Shown here: piece by piece, positions 39,217 through 51,944 of the stretch
Numbering within the stretch: position 1 is the first letter of the stretch
Layout: every line of letters begins with the position of its first letter
Assembly (NCBI GenBank): GCA_020086605.1
Contig: JACBWW010000015.1
Coordinates: forward strand, 4,496,288-4,560,287
Length of the DNA: 64,000 nt
Source: Lanius collurio
Lineage: Eukaryota > Chordata > Aves > Passeriformes > Laniidae
Reading direction: 5' to 3'
The notes under the pieces: generated by a model
Told to the model about the DNA's origin: nothing
What the model saw: the letters and a program-made list of their open reading frames with translations, nothing else
Databases searched by the model: none
Translations under genes and position numbers: made by a program

Positions 39217-42200
39217 AAATCTCTAATTTTTGAAGCATGAAACACTGGAATGTAATGTACTAAATATCATTTTCAGTTATCATTATCACTAAGTAGCTTA
39301 TAACTTCAGAAAACCAAACAAAATAAAACAAACCCTCAAAACCTAAGCCCTCAATAAACCTTAAGTTAACAAAAAATGTCCTGTCCCCAAACTACTTTCC
39401 ATTTGGTCATTGAATTGGGCCAAATGTCTAAGTGTGGCCCAGAAGGACAGATAACAGGGTGTTGCGCTTCATTCAGACAGTTCCTGTGGGTATAAAATCA
39501 TGTACATCTCTGTGCATTGCACTAAGAGACTCCCCAAAATGGTCCCATCAAACTATTTTAACCTTCATGATTGATTTATCCCTAGCTTTTCCAGGTGAAA
39601 GCTTCTCTCCTTTTCCACATTCAGGAAGACAAAAGTAATTCTGATTAAACACAGTTTCAGTTTATACCACTCAAGACTACATGCATGTGAACCTATCCCA
39701 CTTCAGGTCAGAATGTGAGGCATACATTTTTCTATATGACTAACCTGGAGAAAAGTCAAACCTCATCATACCTGTCTATATAGACAAATACAATTGGATT
39801 GGTTTTGTTCCATGCTGTTAAAGTGGAGACCTTAAAAGCTTGCAAAGAAATTATACTTGACAAAGAACTTCTAAGGTTCTTTACTAAACAAGTTTTCTTT
39901 CTTCAGTTTTCCTACTCAAACATGAGAGTGAGGTTATTCATTGAAAAATCTAATTTCTTTGTAGAGATTTTTCCACTTAATAGCAAAGGATTTTTTTTTA
40001 ACATACTAATTAATTGTGTGAAGGAAATAAGGCAAGAAAAGCTACTTGTGTACCCTTCATATTTTGCACATAGATCACTCTATATGTTATAGTAGCCTCT
40101 CTTTTTTTTTATGTTCATCGTTATATTTATTTAGAGTTATCAGAGAAGAAAAGGGGAAAACTGTGGTAAGTTGCATTTATCTTGAATGATTTAATTTAGT
40201 CAGTGGGGCACTCATTCTGTCTGAAAGCTCTGAATTGTAGTAAAAATGGTGTATTATATCGATGTAAGATTTATCCCACCATACACTTTAATCCAGTACA
40301 TGAATAAAACAACCATGAATAAGACAACCTATTGTGAATGAATGGATGATACAGTAATGAGAAAAAATTTTAAAAAAGAAAAATCTTTTTTAAAGAGCAA
40401 CATATTTTTTATATCATATCTATAAAAAAGGACAGATTAGAGCAATTCCAGAGATGAATCTGTTCAGGCACTACTGGAGCAGCAGCAGTACCAAAGCTCT
40501 CCTGTGTGGAATTTCTTTTGTAATCTCATCATTTTTTTCTATGGCAAGAAGATTTGAAAGCAACTTTAAAACCTATCTTGTCTTCCTAGAGGGACAGTAT
40601 TATTTATATGGATTGTTAAATGAGAGGGAGACATTTTGGAAGTAGCAAACCTGGTGTGAATTTCCAATTGGTTTCTTTTTTTTCTTTCACTGAAACATAA
40701 AAGAAGAAAGTTAATGTGCAAATTTCTGCTATACTTGAACCACTCTCTTTTGCAGATGCCACTTCCAAATTCTGTGTGAAAATTTTATTCTTGAGATGCT
40801 GTAGACAAGGGTAAAAAGGAAAGGTGAAGAGGAAAAAGAAGATTATAAATATTGAAAAAATTATGTAACATAACAATAAAATTCAAAACAAGTGTAATGT
40901 ATTAAGTTGGAAGATATGATTAATAAGAGATTATACATGGTTCTCTCCCTTTATCTTTCCACTGTATTGGTAAGAACAGACAGAGGGAGCATTACATGGC
41001 ACAGAGATGTATTCCAGCACAGACATTAGTGATGCATGGGAATTTTCAGTGGGGGAATTTAAACAGCTTTACTGATATGATCATTGGTGCCACTATGTGA
41101 CATTTAGAGAGGTGTAGGAACACAAGGACAGAGTTCAGAGAGGGGACATTTAAAGTTATTGTTAGGTGTGAAATGACTTGAGAGAGCAGCTCAGACTTGG
41201 TTCTTTGGGACAGGGATGGAGAATGATATTATGTTTTTGTCTCTCTCATTATTATTTCAGGTTAAGATTTTCTCACCAACATCTTCCTTGTGCCCCTTCC
41301 TTACTTTAGTTATGACATATCCTTGACTGATGGTCACCAATTAAAAGGGATTTTGCATATATTTTTTACATCCCAAGTGCATCACTGTGCAATATTGTCT
41401 TTACAATCCTGATTGGCATCAGATAATCATACCACTCTCTCAATAACCCACAGCTGAAATGGTTTTCCTTACATGATTTTATAATTCATGAAATTACTGT
41501 GAATTTTAAAAGCAAATAAAGTATTTCAATAAAATATGATTATTAATTAGGCTACAAATAATTTGGGCTGTTCTGCTCTCTGACATCTGCTAGCATGGGA
41601 AGTTACTGAAAGCTCAATTGTCTGTACTCATGAATTCCTGCAAAAACTCCTGAAAGAATTCCTAGTGACCAGTACCAGTTTGTGAACAGATTACTCAGTA
41701 TGTCCATTAAGAGCTTTCCAGCCACACCTTCCCATCATTTACGATTTTCACACATGCACAGTGGACAGGTCTGTGCTTACTTATTGTCATGAGGCCAGTG
41801 AGAAGACCAATCACAATCCCTTTGTCTTATACCCGCGGAAGATTACAGTGTATAACCTGGGGAGTTTTTTTATAGGATACAAAGAAGAACGCCATCACAG
41901 ACTGAATTCCTCTTCAGTTTCCATATATACCCCAAATTAGTGGAAAGACACAAAAATAATATTTATAGCACCTATATGCAGTGAAATCAGTTCTTGTTGC
42001 ATAGAGCATGTACCTGAAAGGATCAAGATCAGAGAACACTCACGCAGTCAGTGATTCAAAGACAAGTGTTTGTAGAAAGGACAAGGTGAGGTATGCCCTT
42101 AGGCAGAGTAAAAGAAATTCTTCTTATGCCTATGCAAGTCCTGTGAAGGTCCAGCAAAGGTAAATAATCCTTTGCTAAGGGAGAATCTTTAGCAAGGCAG

Positions 42201-44811
42201 CAGGACTGCTTAGCTCCACTAGCCCCTCCAAAACTCTGGAGCGAGCTGCAAAGCATGCAGAAGACAGCGGGTATTACAGTTGCTCTTTCAGAGTTAAGGA
42301 ATTTAATGAATGTTGGGTGCCAGCTTTATGTCTCACTCAAATTTACCGTTGTAACGCCATGCATGATAGAATTGAAATAGAAGAAAACTGAGCTGCTCAC
42401 TAGAGTTTGCTATCTCTGGTTTAATTGTGTTCTACCTTTAAGTAATTGCATTTTTTTTAAAGTATGTTCTGATGAAGAACATTGTTTTGGTTTGCCTTAT
42501 ACGTAGTTCTGCTGTTTAAAAAACACTCATGGATTTCTTGTTTATAATCTGATCCGACCATATTCTCAGTCATCACTGTTTATGTTTGCAAATTTGATAA
42601 AATTCCCCAGTGGTTGAACCTGACTTTGAAGTCTGTGCAGCTGCAAAGGAGGAAGCAACCCATATTCAGAAAGATTGTTTGGTAAAAATGATGAAATTTC
42701 TGTAATTTTATCTAACCTGTGAGATACAAACGTGCCTTCTAGTCCTGCCTTTGTAACTTGTTCCCTTGTATATCTTAGACTTACCTCCTGCCCTGCATCT
42801 TTATGCATTTTTCTCGCTTAGGAAAAAGAGCTCCTTAAGGAAAGGAGAAAAAGGGTGTTCCAGTCCTATGCCTGATCTAAATGATCAAATGAGCAGCATT
42901 ATGGAGTGTCTTGCAAAACATTTTGAGCAAAATTCATGAGATCTTGTAATGTTACTCCATTTCATCCTTAAATGTTTAGTAGAGAGGATAAAAATGTAAT
43001 TGGCACTTGATTGATGAGTGCAAATTTGTGTACATCTGTATACATCATCATAGACATCATCACTATTTGATAATCACGTGATTCACATCACTGTCTTTGC
43101 AACATTATATGAAAGAAAAGAGTTTTTCATTAGGTATTTTACACACTGGTAGGAAAAAAAAGCTGTTATGTTACTTATCTTTTTTTGTGCATTGTTTTTC
43201 TGCCAGCTTTTCAACAGTAAAGCAAAGACTGAAGGTAAGCTTATAGACATCAGTGTTCTTAACACAATTTGGAAACACAAATCAATGAAAATCAGCTCTA
43301 AGTTCAGATGCATTTGAGATATTGAGGTAAACAGCATCACAAGAATATTACCAGTTGTCTCTGACAGTTAATCTGGAAGATCAAACTATAAAGGCCTAGG
43401 ACAATCAGTTTCCAAAGTGACAGCAACTACTTCTGCACTAGAGAAACCCCTTCAATTTTCTCACCACTTGGTTTTCAATTACAGAACTTCTACCGCCATT
43501 CTGCCTCAATACAGGGCAACAAATTGCAGCATACTTTGTGTCATCCAAATCAATTATGTCTGCTTCCACACTACACTTATTGTCTTCTTTTTTTTTTTCT
43601 CTCTCGGAGCAGTGAACTTTGTTCTTTAACCTTCTATGTATCTCTTAATCGCTCATGGGCTCTCAGAGCTGTCTCACTACAGTGACACTTGACTAAATGT
43701 TGTGATGAACTCCTTTGGCATTTGCGTGGCCGATTTCCATTGCTATGAACTGAACAAATGTACTGCTCCCAGCAGTCCCACAAAACAACAAACTTGCAAT
43801 GATTTCTTCTCTGATTTGGAAAACAAGTTTTTGTATGACACAAAGAAATTTAAAATAAGCAGCAGAGATCATGAAGTAACAGCACAATCCCAAGAAACAC
43901 AATGATCTGCCAGTTAACAAGCTGTGAAAGTTTTCATCCAAATCTTGCAGAGGGAGAAAAGTGGATGCACAGCCTGTTCATAGGCAAGGCATGAAGTTAT
44001 TGGCAGGAAAATGGAGAAACAACTTCTTTACATGGTAAAGTGTCAAAAATTGAAATATGCCAAAGGAGTCACAGTTTTATAATATATCTTTTATAAGCTG
44101 ATGGCTTAATATACATGTTTTACTTATGTTGGCTTGTCAATAACAATTCCTGAAGGGTATTGTTGGTGTTTATTTACTGGTATCATTCATGTACTTTATC
44201 AATCAAATGTAGGATATTAGAAATTGCATTAGAAAATATTTGGAAAAATTCTTAAATATAAAATGGAGAATGCAATGTGCATCTCTGTAGATAGTCTGGA
44301 AAGGTTTGCACCCCAGACTAGATAAATTTGCCATTTAAGTTAGTAAAATGTTTTTAGCACAATTAATTAGTAAATTACTATTGTCATATCTGGTGTACTA
44401 TATCTATACGGTTCCAAACCATCCAAATCCCAGAACTTGTGTTTTATAGCAACTCTAGATGACACTGATGGATAAAAATACCTTTATAAATTATGTTATA
44501 CAGCAGCACTAGACTATGCTCTTGAAGTTCCTTTGAACATAGTCCTTACAACATTGACATAACACTCTTCTGAGTCTTAACCATAATGAAAGTAAAAATG
44601 ACAATGTGTCAAAATAATATGTCACTGCCAAGTTAAACCTCGCAGTAACAACTGGAAACACTAGAAGTTTTAAAATACATAGTGCAGTTCCTTTTGCTTT
44701 CCTTCTCTATCTCTTCATCATTTCTGTCTGGGAGGTAGGGATGTTTCTTTTTTAGCCCAGATGTCTCTTTCTATTTCTTAACTCATATATGAAATTAACC
44801 TCTTTTCCATT

Positions 44812-44851
44812 TCCTTCCTTCCTTCCTTCCTTCCTTCCTTCCTTCCTTCCT
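44812..44851. repeat. (CCTT)n microsatellite
   Basis: About 10 uninterrupted CCTT units. On the minus strand the tract reads GAAG and gives a chance repeated EGRK open frame. Confidence 0.95.
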
Positions 44852-45145
44852 ACCATTCTCTCCCTCCTCTCATGCAACTTGTAGTTTTGACATGCAAACA
44901 AATAATCTGTGTCCTTACATATGTTCACCTTCACATATGGGCCCTCATCAAAGATTTTCAATACTGTAGGAGCACTCTACAATTGCAGTTTAGAAGACAA
45001 CTCCTAGTGTTTGGTTATTATGTAGTTTGTACACAACTTAATTTCTGTGGTAAGCTTGCCTCTTTATGCTTTGGAATGTCTTAAACCATTTACAAACAGC
45101 CTAAATATTCCTCAACTGTGCAGCTCCACTAAAGCCTGTGCCAGC

Positions 45146-45501
45146 TGTTAGCTACTCACCAGAAGCAGAAGCAGAAGCAGAGAGAGAAATATTTGGTCAC
45201 ACCCCAGCTATGATCGTAGAGATCATTTATTCGCTCTATCCCAAGACAGAGTGCTGACTGGGCAACTGGCAGGGGTAAGAGGGCGAGGCTTTGTGTCCCG
45301 TTGGTTTTGTCACAGAGAGGGGGAAAGGGGATACCAGGGGCGGAGCTGGGATAAACAACCAACCAGATCAGAGCCCAGGCTGCTGGAACATCAGACAAAG
45401 GACTATCTTAGAGTCACATGGCAGGGACCTGGCTGGAGAGGGGGGCCCAGGGAGTGTCCACTGCAACAATTTCCCAGTTTTTCTTCTTTAAGCCTGCAAC
45501 A
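45146..45501 (-). mobile_element. Solo ERVK-like LTR
   Basis: This 356-bp LTR reads on the minus strand. It starts there TGTTGCAGGCTTAAAGAAGA and ends GGTGAGTAGCTAACA, so it has TGTT...AACA ends. A polyadenylation signal AATAAA lies near 45226-45231 (minus), followed by a short R/U5 with GGGGTGTGACCAAATATTTC and a (GCTTCT)n run. The small size, late AATAAA and layout suit a beta/alpha-type (ERVK-like) bird LTR; this class is an inference. The flanking bases CCAGC and CTAGT agree at 3 of 5 with two transitions, so a target duplication is possible but unproven. GC content is well above the neighbours, and the overlapping frames of 66-86 codons inside it are not genes. No proviral interior lies beside it. 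Confidence 0.85.
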
Positions 45502-48500
45502 CTAGTGTTTTGCAGAATGTGCATACTTAAATCGTGTAAACCTTATGATTTTCAGGACAGTTTACAAAGGTACAAATAAGTGCCATCTTCTGAAAGTCAG
45601 ACAGCAAAAGGAAACAGAAAAGGCTGGTGGTGTAATCAATTTGTAATATGGGAATTTCAAGTCTAGTAAATTTATTTGCATTTGTTATTTTTTTTTTCTT
45701 TTACATCAAATGTGTTGCTGGGCTTAGTCCACATGGAATTTTCCAACATTGTCCACCAAGAAAACTAGGAATTAGCACCTCAGCTGATATATCAAAGTGC
45801 ATCCTTCCATTACAAAAGATGAAAAATTTAAGGTAGTGGACAGAAAAAGAGCAAATTAGAAGAGAATAAAAAAGCTTCTAAACATGAGGTTGCTGCTGGC
45901 ATTTTGTCAACAACTCATGGCAGCAGTGTAAATTAAATGCTGCAGCTACAAGGCAATGGTGATGTTTCTATGGCTAAGCCACAGTACTCTTTATGTTCTA
46001 GTCCATCTGCACTTCAGACAACAGAAACCTGGATGCCAGTTTCCTGGACACCTTAACTCAGATGGTATTGTACCTTCTTGTACCAATTTTCTTTTTATGC
46101 TCCTTCCTGATGGTCTGAACTACAGCAATGTAGTATTTCTTACATTGAGGTTACTACTCATAATCCTGCATCATAAAGTAGGGTTTACACTACTCAGACC
46201 CACACTGAGTTATTAGTGTGCATATCAGATCAGGTTAATGATCAAGATCTACATTCTACAAAGGGTAACAAGTCAGGGATGAGAAGTTTTATTGACATTA
46301 CCAAATTATTCAGGATAATGAAAAGTAAAATTGGATAATATTAAGTGGCAAATGGCAGATATGGACTTAGATCAAAACAAGACATTGTCAGTCAAAGCTT
46401 TGATAGCTTGAGGCCTTTTGGATGTCTGAAGACAGACAATCAAAGATGAAATGATGAAATAATTTATTTAATTATTGGGATTTTGTTGTGTTTATTTGTC
46501 TGTTGTGTTTCTTGGGGGAAAAATCTTATATTTAACACTCCTCTTTTTTAGTGGATTGTGAAAGATAACCCAGTAGTATGATAGGTAAGGATGTCTTTTA
46601 AAACAAATTTACCTTACTGGTATTATATTTTATAATAATGCTAAGATTTTTTAGATATAACTGTAGTTTTAAAACATCACTTAAATAAAATGCATTTGAT
46701 GTACTGATTTAGCCATACAACTGCACATAAGTCCAAAAGATTTGCAGTTTAATACAACGAGGAAAAAGATCTGCAGACCCACAAACTATGTTCACAACAA
46801 ATTTTGCTTCCCTCAATATTTTGCTGTTGTAGTTGGCAACCTATTCTGCTTTTATGGCAGAGTCAGCCCTGTTTTCATGCTTATGACCTATCTATTATTA
46901 GTCTATTTCCTTAAGGAAAATAATTACTTGTTTGAAATTAATCTTTAAACCAGCTGACCAAAAGCTGCAATATTTGCATTCTTGCAAATCTGATACACAA
47001 AGGCACATTAATTCTACTTTTTTACCAGCTGGCCAGATTTTTTGCACTTCTTTTCTTTTTTTATAAGTGCACATTTTAATGTTATTCTTTGCTTACCTTT
47101 TCTATTTATTGTACAGGTTTATACATATGTTCCTATGGAGGCTAGGGAAAATGTATTTCAAGAGAATGGGCATTTTTTTTCCTTTTGTTCTTCAGCAACT
47201 TGTTTAATAAATCACTTTCTTCATACATAGACAATAAAAAGTTTTAATACTTCACAAATCGGCTTCTCTGGCTCCTCTGATTCTGACACTCATTATTGTG
47301 TCCTGAAACTCTTGTGTTTCATTAGTTACAGACAATAACAATTTTTTCATTCTAATCCACAAGCTTGAAACTTTCACTGATAAGATGCTTTGAATATATC
47401 CCTTAATCTGGCTTGTCTCTCTGGTAAATAATAAACCAAATAACCAAAATATTCAGGTAAATCATATCTACTACAAAGATATTGGTTTTGTAAAATATAT
47501 GCATTTTTCAATATTTCTCTGCATTCTCACTCTTATTGTACATTGTCTTATGCTTCAGATGTGCAATTGATTTTGACTGCATCAGTTCATGAATCTATCT
47601 ACAACCCCAGTGAAATGGGAAAAAAAAATAATGAATAAAGATGTTGCTGTACACAATTAAAAAACATTGTATTAGTAGACTTCAGCATGAGATTTCTAAT
47701 TTGTGATAAAGACTATCAGAATAAAATTTTTTTAAAGGATGAACAAGCTTAATATCATTATTCTGGCTTCTGTAGCAACAGCACACTTTGAGGATTAGAT
47801 TAAAAAATTTTTAATGGTAGACAATGAAAGCATCTGTAAGACATTACAGAAAACTTACTAGTGGCAGATTCCTCTGAAGTATTGGGCATAAAAGGAAAAT
47901 ATTAAAAAGGTAGCCATAAATGATACATATAGTTCTTGTCAAAAAAAAAAATCAATCTTCTGAGATTTCTGCATTTCAGAATAGATAGAATATTTCCAAA
48001 CAGCCTCTGAGGTCCCAGGTACAGGAACTGAATAGGAATTTTCCTGACTGAACAGGTAGTTTCACAGTATCCAGTCAGGCACTTGGCTTGAGCATTCAGA
48101 AACCAAGAGGTTAGGCCAAACTTAGAGCTAATTCATAAGTGAATTTAATGTCAGCCAGCTTCAGCTTCTGTAAATTAGAATAGGTACATTAACTAATACC
48201 AGCTGTGGACCAGCTGTTGACAGGCTTCTTCTATATAGTTTAATTTTCAAGAGTCTTGGTTTGTTAAATTTGCCTTTAACATTGAGCAAGCATTGTTATC
48301 GCTTATTCAAAACTACTGGTTCTTCCATGGATTTATTTATTATCCCATTCTTTACCCCCTCTGACTCTGTTAAATATACAGAGCTAGGAAGTGACTATTT
48401 GTGAAAGGTTTTGTGATCAGATTCCATGTTAAATTCCTTCCTGCTACTGTTTAACCAAAGCCCTGAGCCTGCCTCGTGGTAGAGGCTTCATTTTCATTCA

Positions 48501-48507
48501 GTATATT

Positions 48508-48527
48508 GATTTATTTATTTATTTATT
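48508..48527. repeat. (ATTT)n microsatellite
   Basis: Five ATTT units in a row. A simple repeat. Confidence 0.9.
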
Positions 48528-51500
48528 GTGACAAAGAGGTTATGTTTTACAGAGAAAATAAGGTTCATTCTGATCTCTAACCTCACAATAGGACTAGTAT
48601 TCTTTTTTCTTATGGAACTGTGCTATATGTACAGGTTTTTATGGGTGCTTTAGATGTGCTCTGCACACTTAACATCTCTGGAGAGATTCTATTGTTTCTT
48701 GTCACTGTGGTATTTCCACTGACTCTCACCCTCAGTGTTACTCAAAATTCATTAATACCTTTAGAAAATGTTCATCTGATGTGTGATTTCCATTATCTAA
48801 GCATATATTAAAAACAAGCAAAAAACTAGGCACTGAAAATAAATATGTTCTGTGCAATTAATTATCATTAATACAAAAATATAGTTATTTTCTCTGTATC
48901 CACTAGCATTTTCCCATCAGAAAGTAGCATAAAAAGTAGTAGGAAAACTAAGAGTGAGTAACAGCTTCCAAGATTTTCTTTGATACAAAGATAATTGTTA
49001 CAAATGGAATGCTGGCATTTATTTTAGTTTCTTAGGAGCTGTAGTATTTTCCTTATTTATCTTCAAGACTAAAAGAAAAGCCCATCTCTATTGCTGCCAC
49101 ATTTTTCTCTTTGAGACCTTGGCACATTAACTCTCCCTGAACTAAATTCTACCCCTTCCCAGATTTCTGTGGCTGCCTCAACATCTAGATTTACTGTCAT
49201 GTCGGTAGAAATATGAGTGGTTTCTCTTACAAGAAAACTAAGCAATAAAACTCATTTTTAAAATCGGTGTGTGACACTCGTATTTCCCAAACAACGTTGC
49301 AGTAATGTAATTTTGTCCATTTTTAATTGTAATTTTTAATTGTGATAACATTGTCTCTTAAATATTTTTCCCATAGTTGTCAAATTATATAACTGAATTA
49401 TCAAAGATAAATGCAGGATCAGGTGTATGATAATTAATTCTCTTGAAAATTCTGGCCTGCTTTGGAAAGCAAAAGTAAGGATTTTATAGAGCATAGCGTT
49501 ATGATTGTTTTGCTTAACACACGGATGGTAAATTGGAGAAATCTAGTATGTGTCTGTTTCAGTACAAAATCTCACACAGTGATGATGTTTAGTAAGTCGA
49601 AAAGGAAAGCCTTCTCTTTTTTCCCTGCATATGTTGCATATGTTTCTTTTCAAAACCTGCAAGAAAATGTGCAGGATTTTTTATAGAATTTGATTGTTAA
49701 CACTAAAAGAAGCTTGAAAATAATTTACTGAAAGCCAGTGCTATACCTTGTCACTGAAAATAACAAGGTTGTCTTTAAGAACTAAATGATATTTTGCAAG
49801 TATATGGCTGAAGAAAGTAGTCTTACTATGCTCTCTCTTCCTCTGAAACATTTTTCCTAAATTTTGTATAAAAATATATTTGATGTTCATCTAATTTTAT
49901 CCACCCTTACCAATACCATCTACTGTATTTAAATGTATTTTGTAAAGATATCATATGTGTCAATAAAATATTTGAACTCTAAGTTTTAAAAAAAAAAATT
50001 AATTCCCTTGTCACAACTTGTCAGCCTTATTGAAGTGCCTGAATTCTTGTAATTACCCATGGCAGCATGCTCCACAATTTTATTTTACTAAAGAAATTTA
50101 ACTTTTACTTTATCTGTAGAGAGAGATGTTTACATTGCTGAAGCTAAAATGGCTGTTCTGAGAGATCAACACTTTGCTGTTCTTTCAAGTTCCTGAATTT
50201 TTGTTATATTAATAGAGTATTTAATTTCGATTCTTTGGTTTTCTTATTCAGTGTATTAGCTTACACTTTGCAAAATGAACAAATAGTGGGAAACATCAGT
50301 AAACACCAGAAAAAAAACAAAGGCAGATTGAATGCTTTCATCTGGTAAGGTTTTTCCCTTTCTCTTCCTTTTTTTTTTTTTTAATTTTAACTCATGTCAC
50401 TTATTCCTTCTTTTGATAGGTCTCACGCACTTTTAAAAAGAAAATAAATTTTGGGTAACCAAGAGCGATGATATTCAAGGATTCTTATAGTCCAAATGTA
50501 ATGCAAGCCTTGAAGCCAGATTTGAACATTCTTTTTTTTTTTTTAAATGAATGGTGTATTTGTTAAAAAATATAGTTTTGATCTTCCAAACACAGTAATG
50601 AATAGTTTCAGCTGTGAAGGCAACGAAATCAACAAACAAAATCCTCAAGGCTAGCCTCATCAAGCTGTCAAGGTATGAAATGGCATTTATTATCTCAGTG
50701 ATTATGAATGTGGAAGAGTTGGATTCTTTCTTTACTTCAGATATGGCAATCAGTTTGATCCTGAATATAGTAGCTACACTGAGTGAATACAGCTTATCAT
50801 CTTGTCTCTAAACCTGGAAGGATTGCTCTGTGAAAAGTCCTTCAGAAGCCAAATTATACTATGGCGGTGTGTATGTGCAAGATTTCAACCCTGACTTGTG
50901 TTCTTCCTGGAAGGAAATGTAAAGCCTCATCATTTCACTGAAGGAACACATAACAGATATGTGCTTTAGTTCTTTCCTCCCCCCAAATTCATGCACTTCT
51001 GAATGCAGGCTTCATCTCTGGTTAAGGAAAAGTACGGTGGAATTGCTTGTTAAAACATTAGACTGTTACTTGGTTAGTTACCAGGAACTGTTATTTTATG
51101 ACTGAAATGAGGATGGTTGATTTAAGAAAACATAGTAGTAGACTATTGTGATCAGTGGTTATGTTAACCACAAAATGAGAAAAAATAAGCACGGCTACTA
51201 GCTAAACCATGTCTTTAAACCAAGAGTATATGGGGAATTCAAGGCAGAATATCCATGACATCTGAGGTGATAAAAAGGAAAGCATGAAGTAACCAAAGCC
51301 ATTGTGTTATGTCAGACAGCAAGAAGGAAAAGGAGAAGAGTTTGGAGTGTTGTGTTTGCAGGGATGCTAGCGCTGAGGAGCCTAGGAGGTGCAGTAATGT
51401 AAACTGACTTTCAGAAGCCAGAGTAAAGACAAATTCTGGGAAACTTGGGGGGAAAAATCCAAATAAAGAAATGCAAGGCTGAAAATGCAGTATTGGAATA

Positions 51501-51685
51501 GTACTTGAGCAGCATCTGAAAAGGCAATTTGAAGCAGTTGACAAAGCTGAATAAAATGCAAACACTAGTCATAACATTAAAAATAATTTAATTTTACATT
51601 TTATTCAATCCTTTAAATCATAATTGTTAGTACAAGAAATGTGAACACCCATTTCCCTGGAATTAGAAAAAAATTGTATATGATT

Positions 51686-51750
51686 ATTCAATATTACAAA
51701 AATATTACAGTTAGTCAATATTACAAACATGAGTCAATATTACAAAATCA
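51686..51750. repeat. Imperfect tandem CAATATTACAAA repeats
   Basis: TTCAATATTACAAAAATATTACAG is followed by two copies of AGTCAATATTACAAA separated by CATG. A small diverged minisatellite-like cluster with three to four copies of AATATTACA. Confidence 0.75.
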
Positions 51751-51867
51751 GTTTGAATTTTTAGATGCCAACACAGTGTTTTTACAACAGTATTGAAAAT
51801 GAATGAGCAGAATTGTAAATGACAGCTTTCCTTCCTCCCCCACAGAATTTTTGATCTGAGAAGAAAT

Positions 51868-51944
51868 AAGCTGCTGTTGTTAAGCTGCGGGGGGTTTCTC
51901 CCGGCCCGTGCTGGTCGGGGTCTTGTCAGACCCTACAAGCTGCT
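51868..51944. mobile_element. Small GC-rich foldable insert between 8-bp repeats
   Basis: AAGCTGCT occurs exactly at 51868-51875 and 51937-51944 and brackets 61 bp that are far richer in G+C than the surroundings. The insert can fold into consecutive short hairpins: GGG-TTTCT-CCC, CCCGGCC-CGTGCT-GGTCGGG (one G-T pair) and GGGTCT-TGTC-AGACCC. The 8-bp repeats would fit a target duplication of a hAT-like element, but the ends show no clear inverted repeats. A clipped piece of an LTR or other repeat is equally possible. An open frame of 141 codons beginning inside it (51908) has no recognisable domain. Confidence 0.35.

Larger units (their letters stand above)
28588..45145. other. AT-rich non-coding DNA, no gene seen
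   Basis: A long AT-rich block without recognisable genes. Open frames up to 104 codons occur on both strands and none shows a domain. It contains a CTA microsatellite (30590-30646), a short CTG-type run at 36009-36025, a 50-bp-period duplication (39144-39216), a 21-bp near-palindrome (38257-38277) and a CCTT microsatellite (44812-44851). A moderately GC-richer part at about 37720-38140 includes GTGTGT and GGGG tracts but no gene. TATA-like and AATAAA-like strings are common and uninformative here. Confidence 0.65.
45502..51867. other. AT-rich non-coding DNA, no gene seen
   Basis: AT-rich unique sequence with an ATTT tract (48508-48527), T-rich runs, and near-tandem copies of AGTCAATATTACAAA (51686-51750). 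Open frames stay at or below 108 codons and show no recognisable domains. No RNA gene is seen. Confidence 0.65.

Noticed and set aside
44752..44961. Minus-strand frame with repeated EGRK
   Set aside because: The repeat is the translation of the CCTT microsatellite.
45251..45505. Plus-strand frames of 66-84 codons
   Set aside because: They are antisense shadows of the ERVK-like LTR at 45146-45501.
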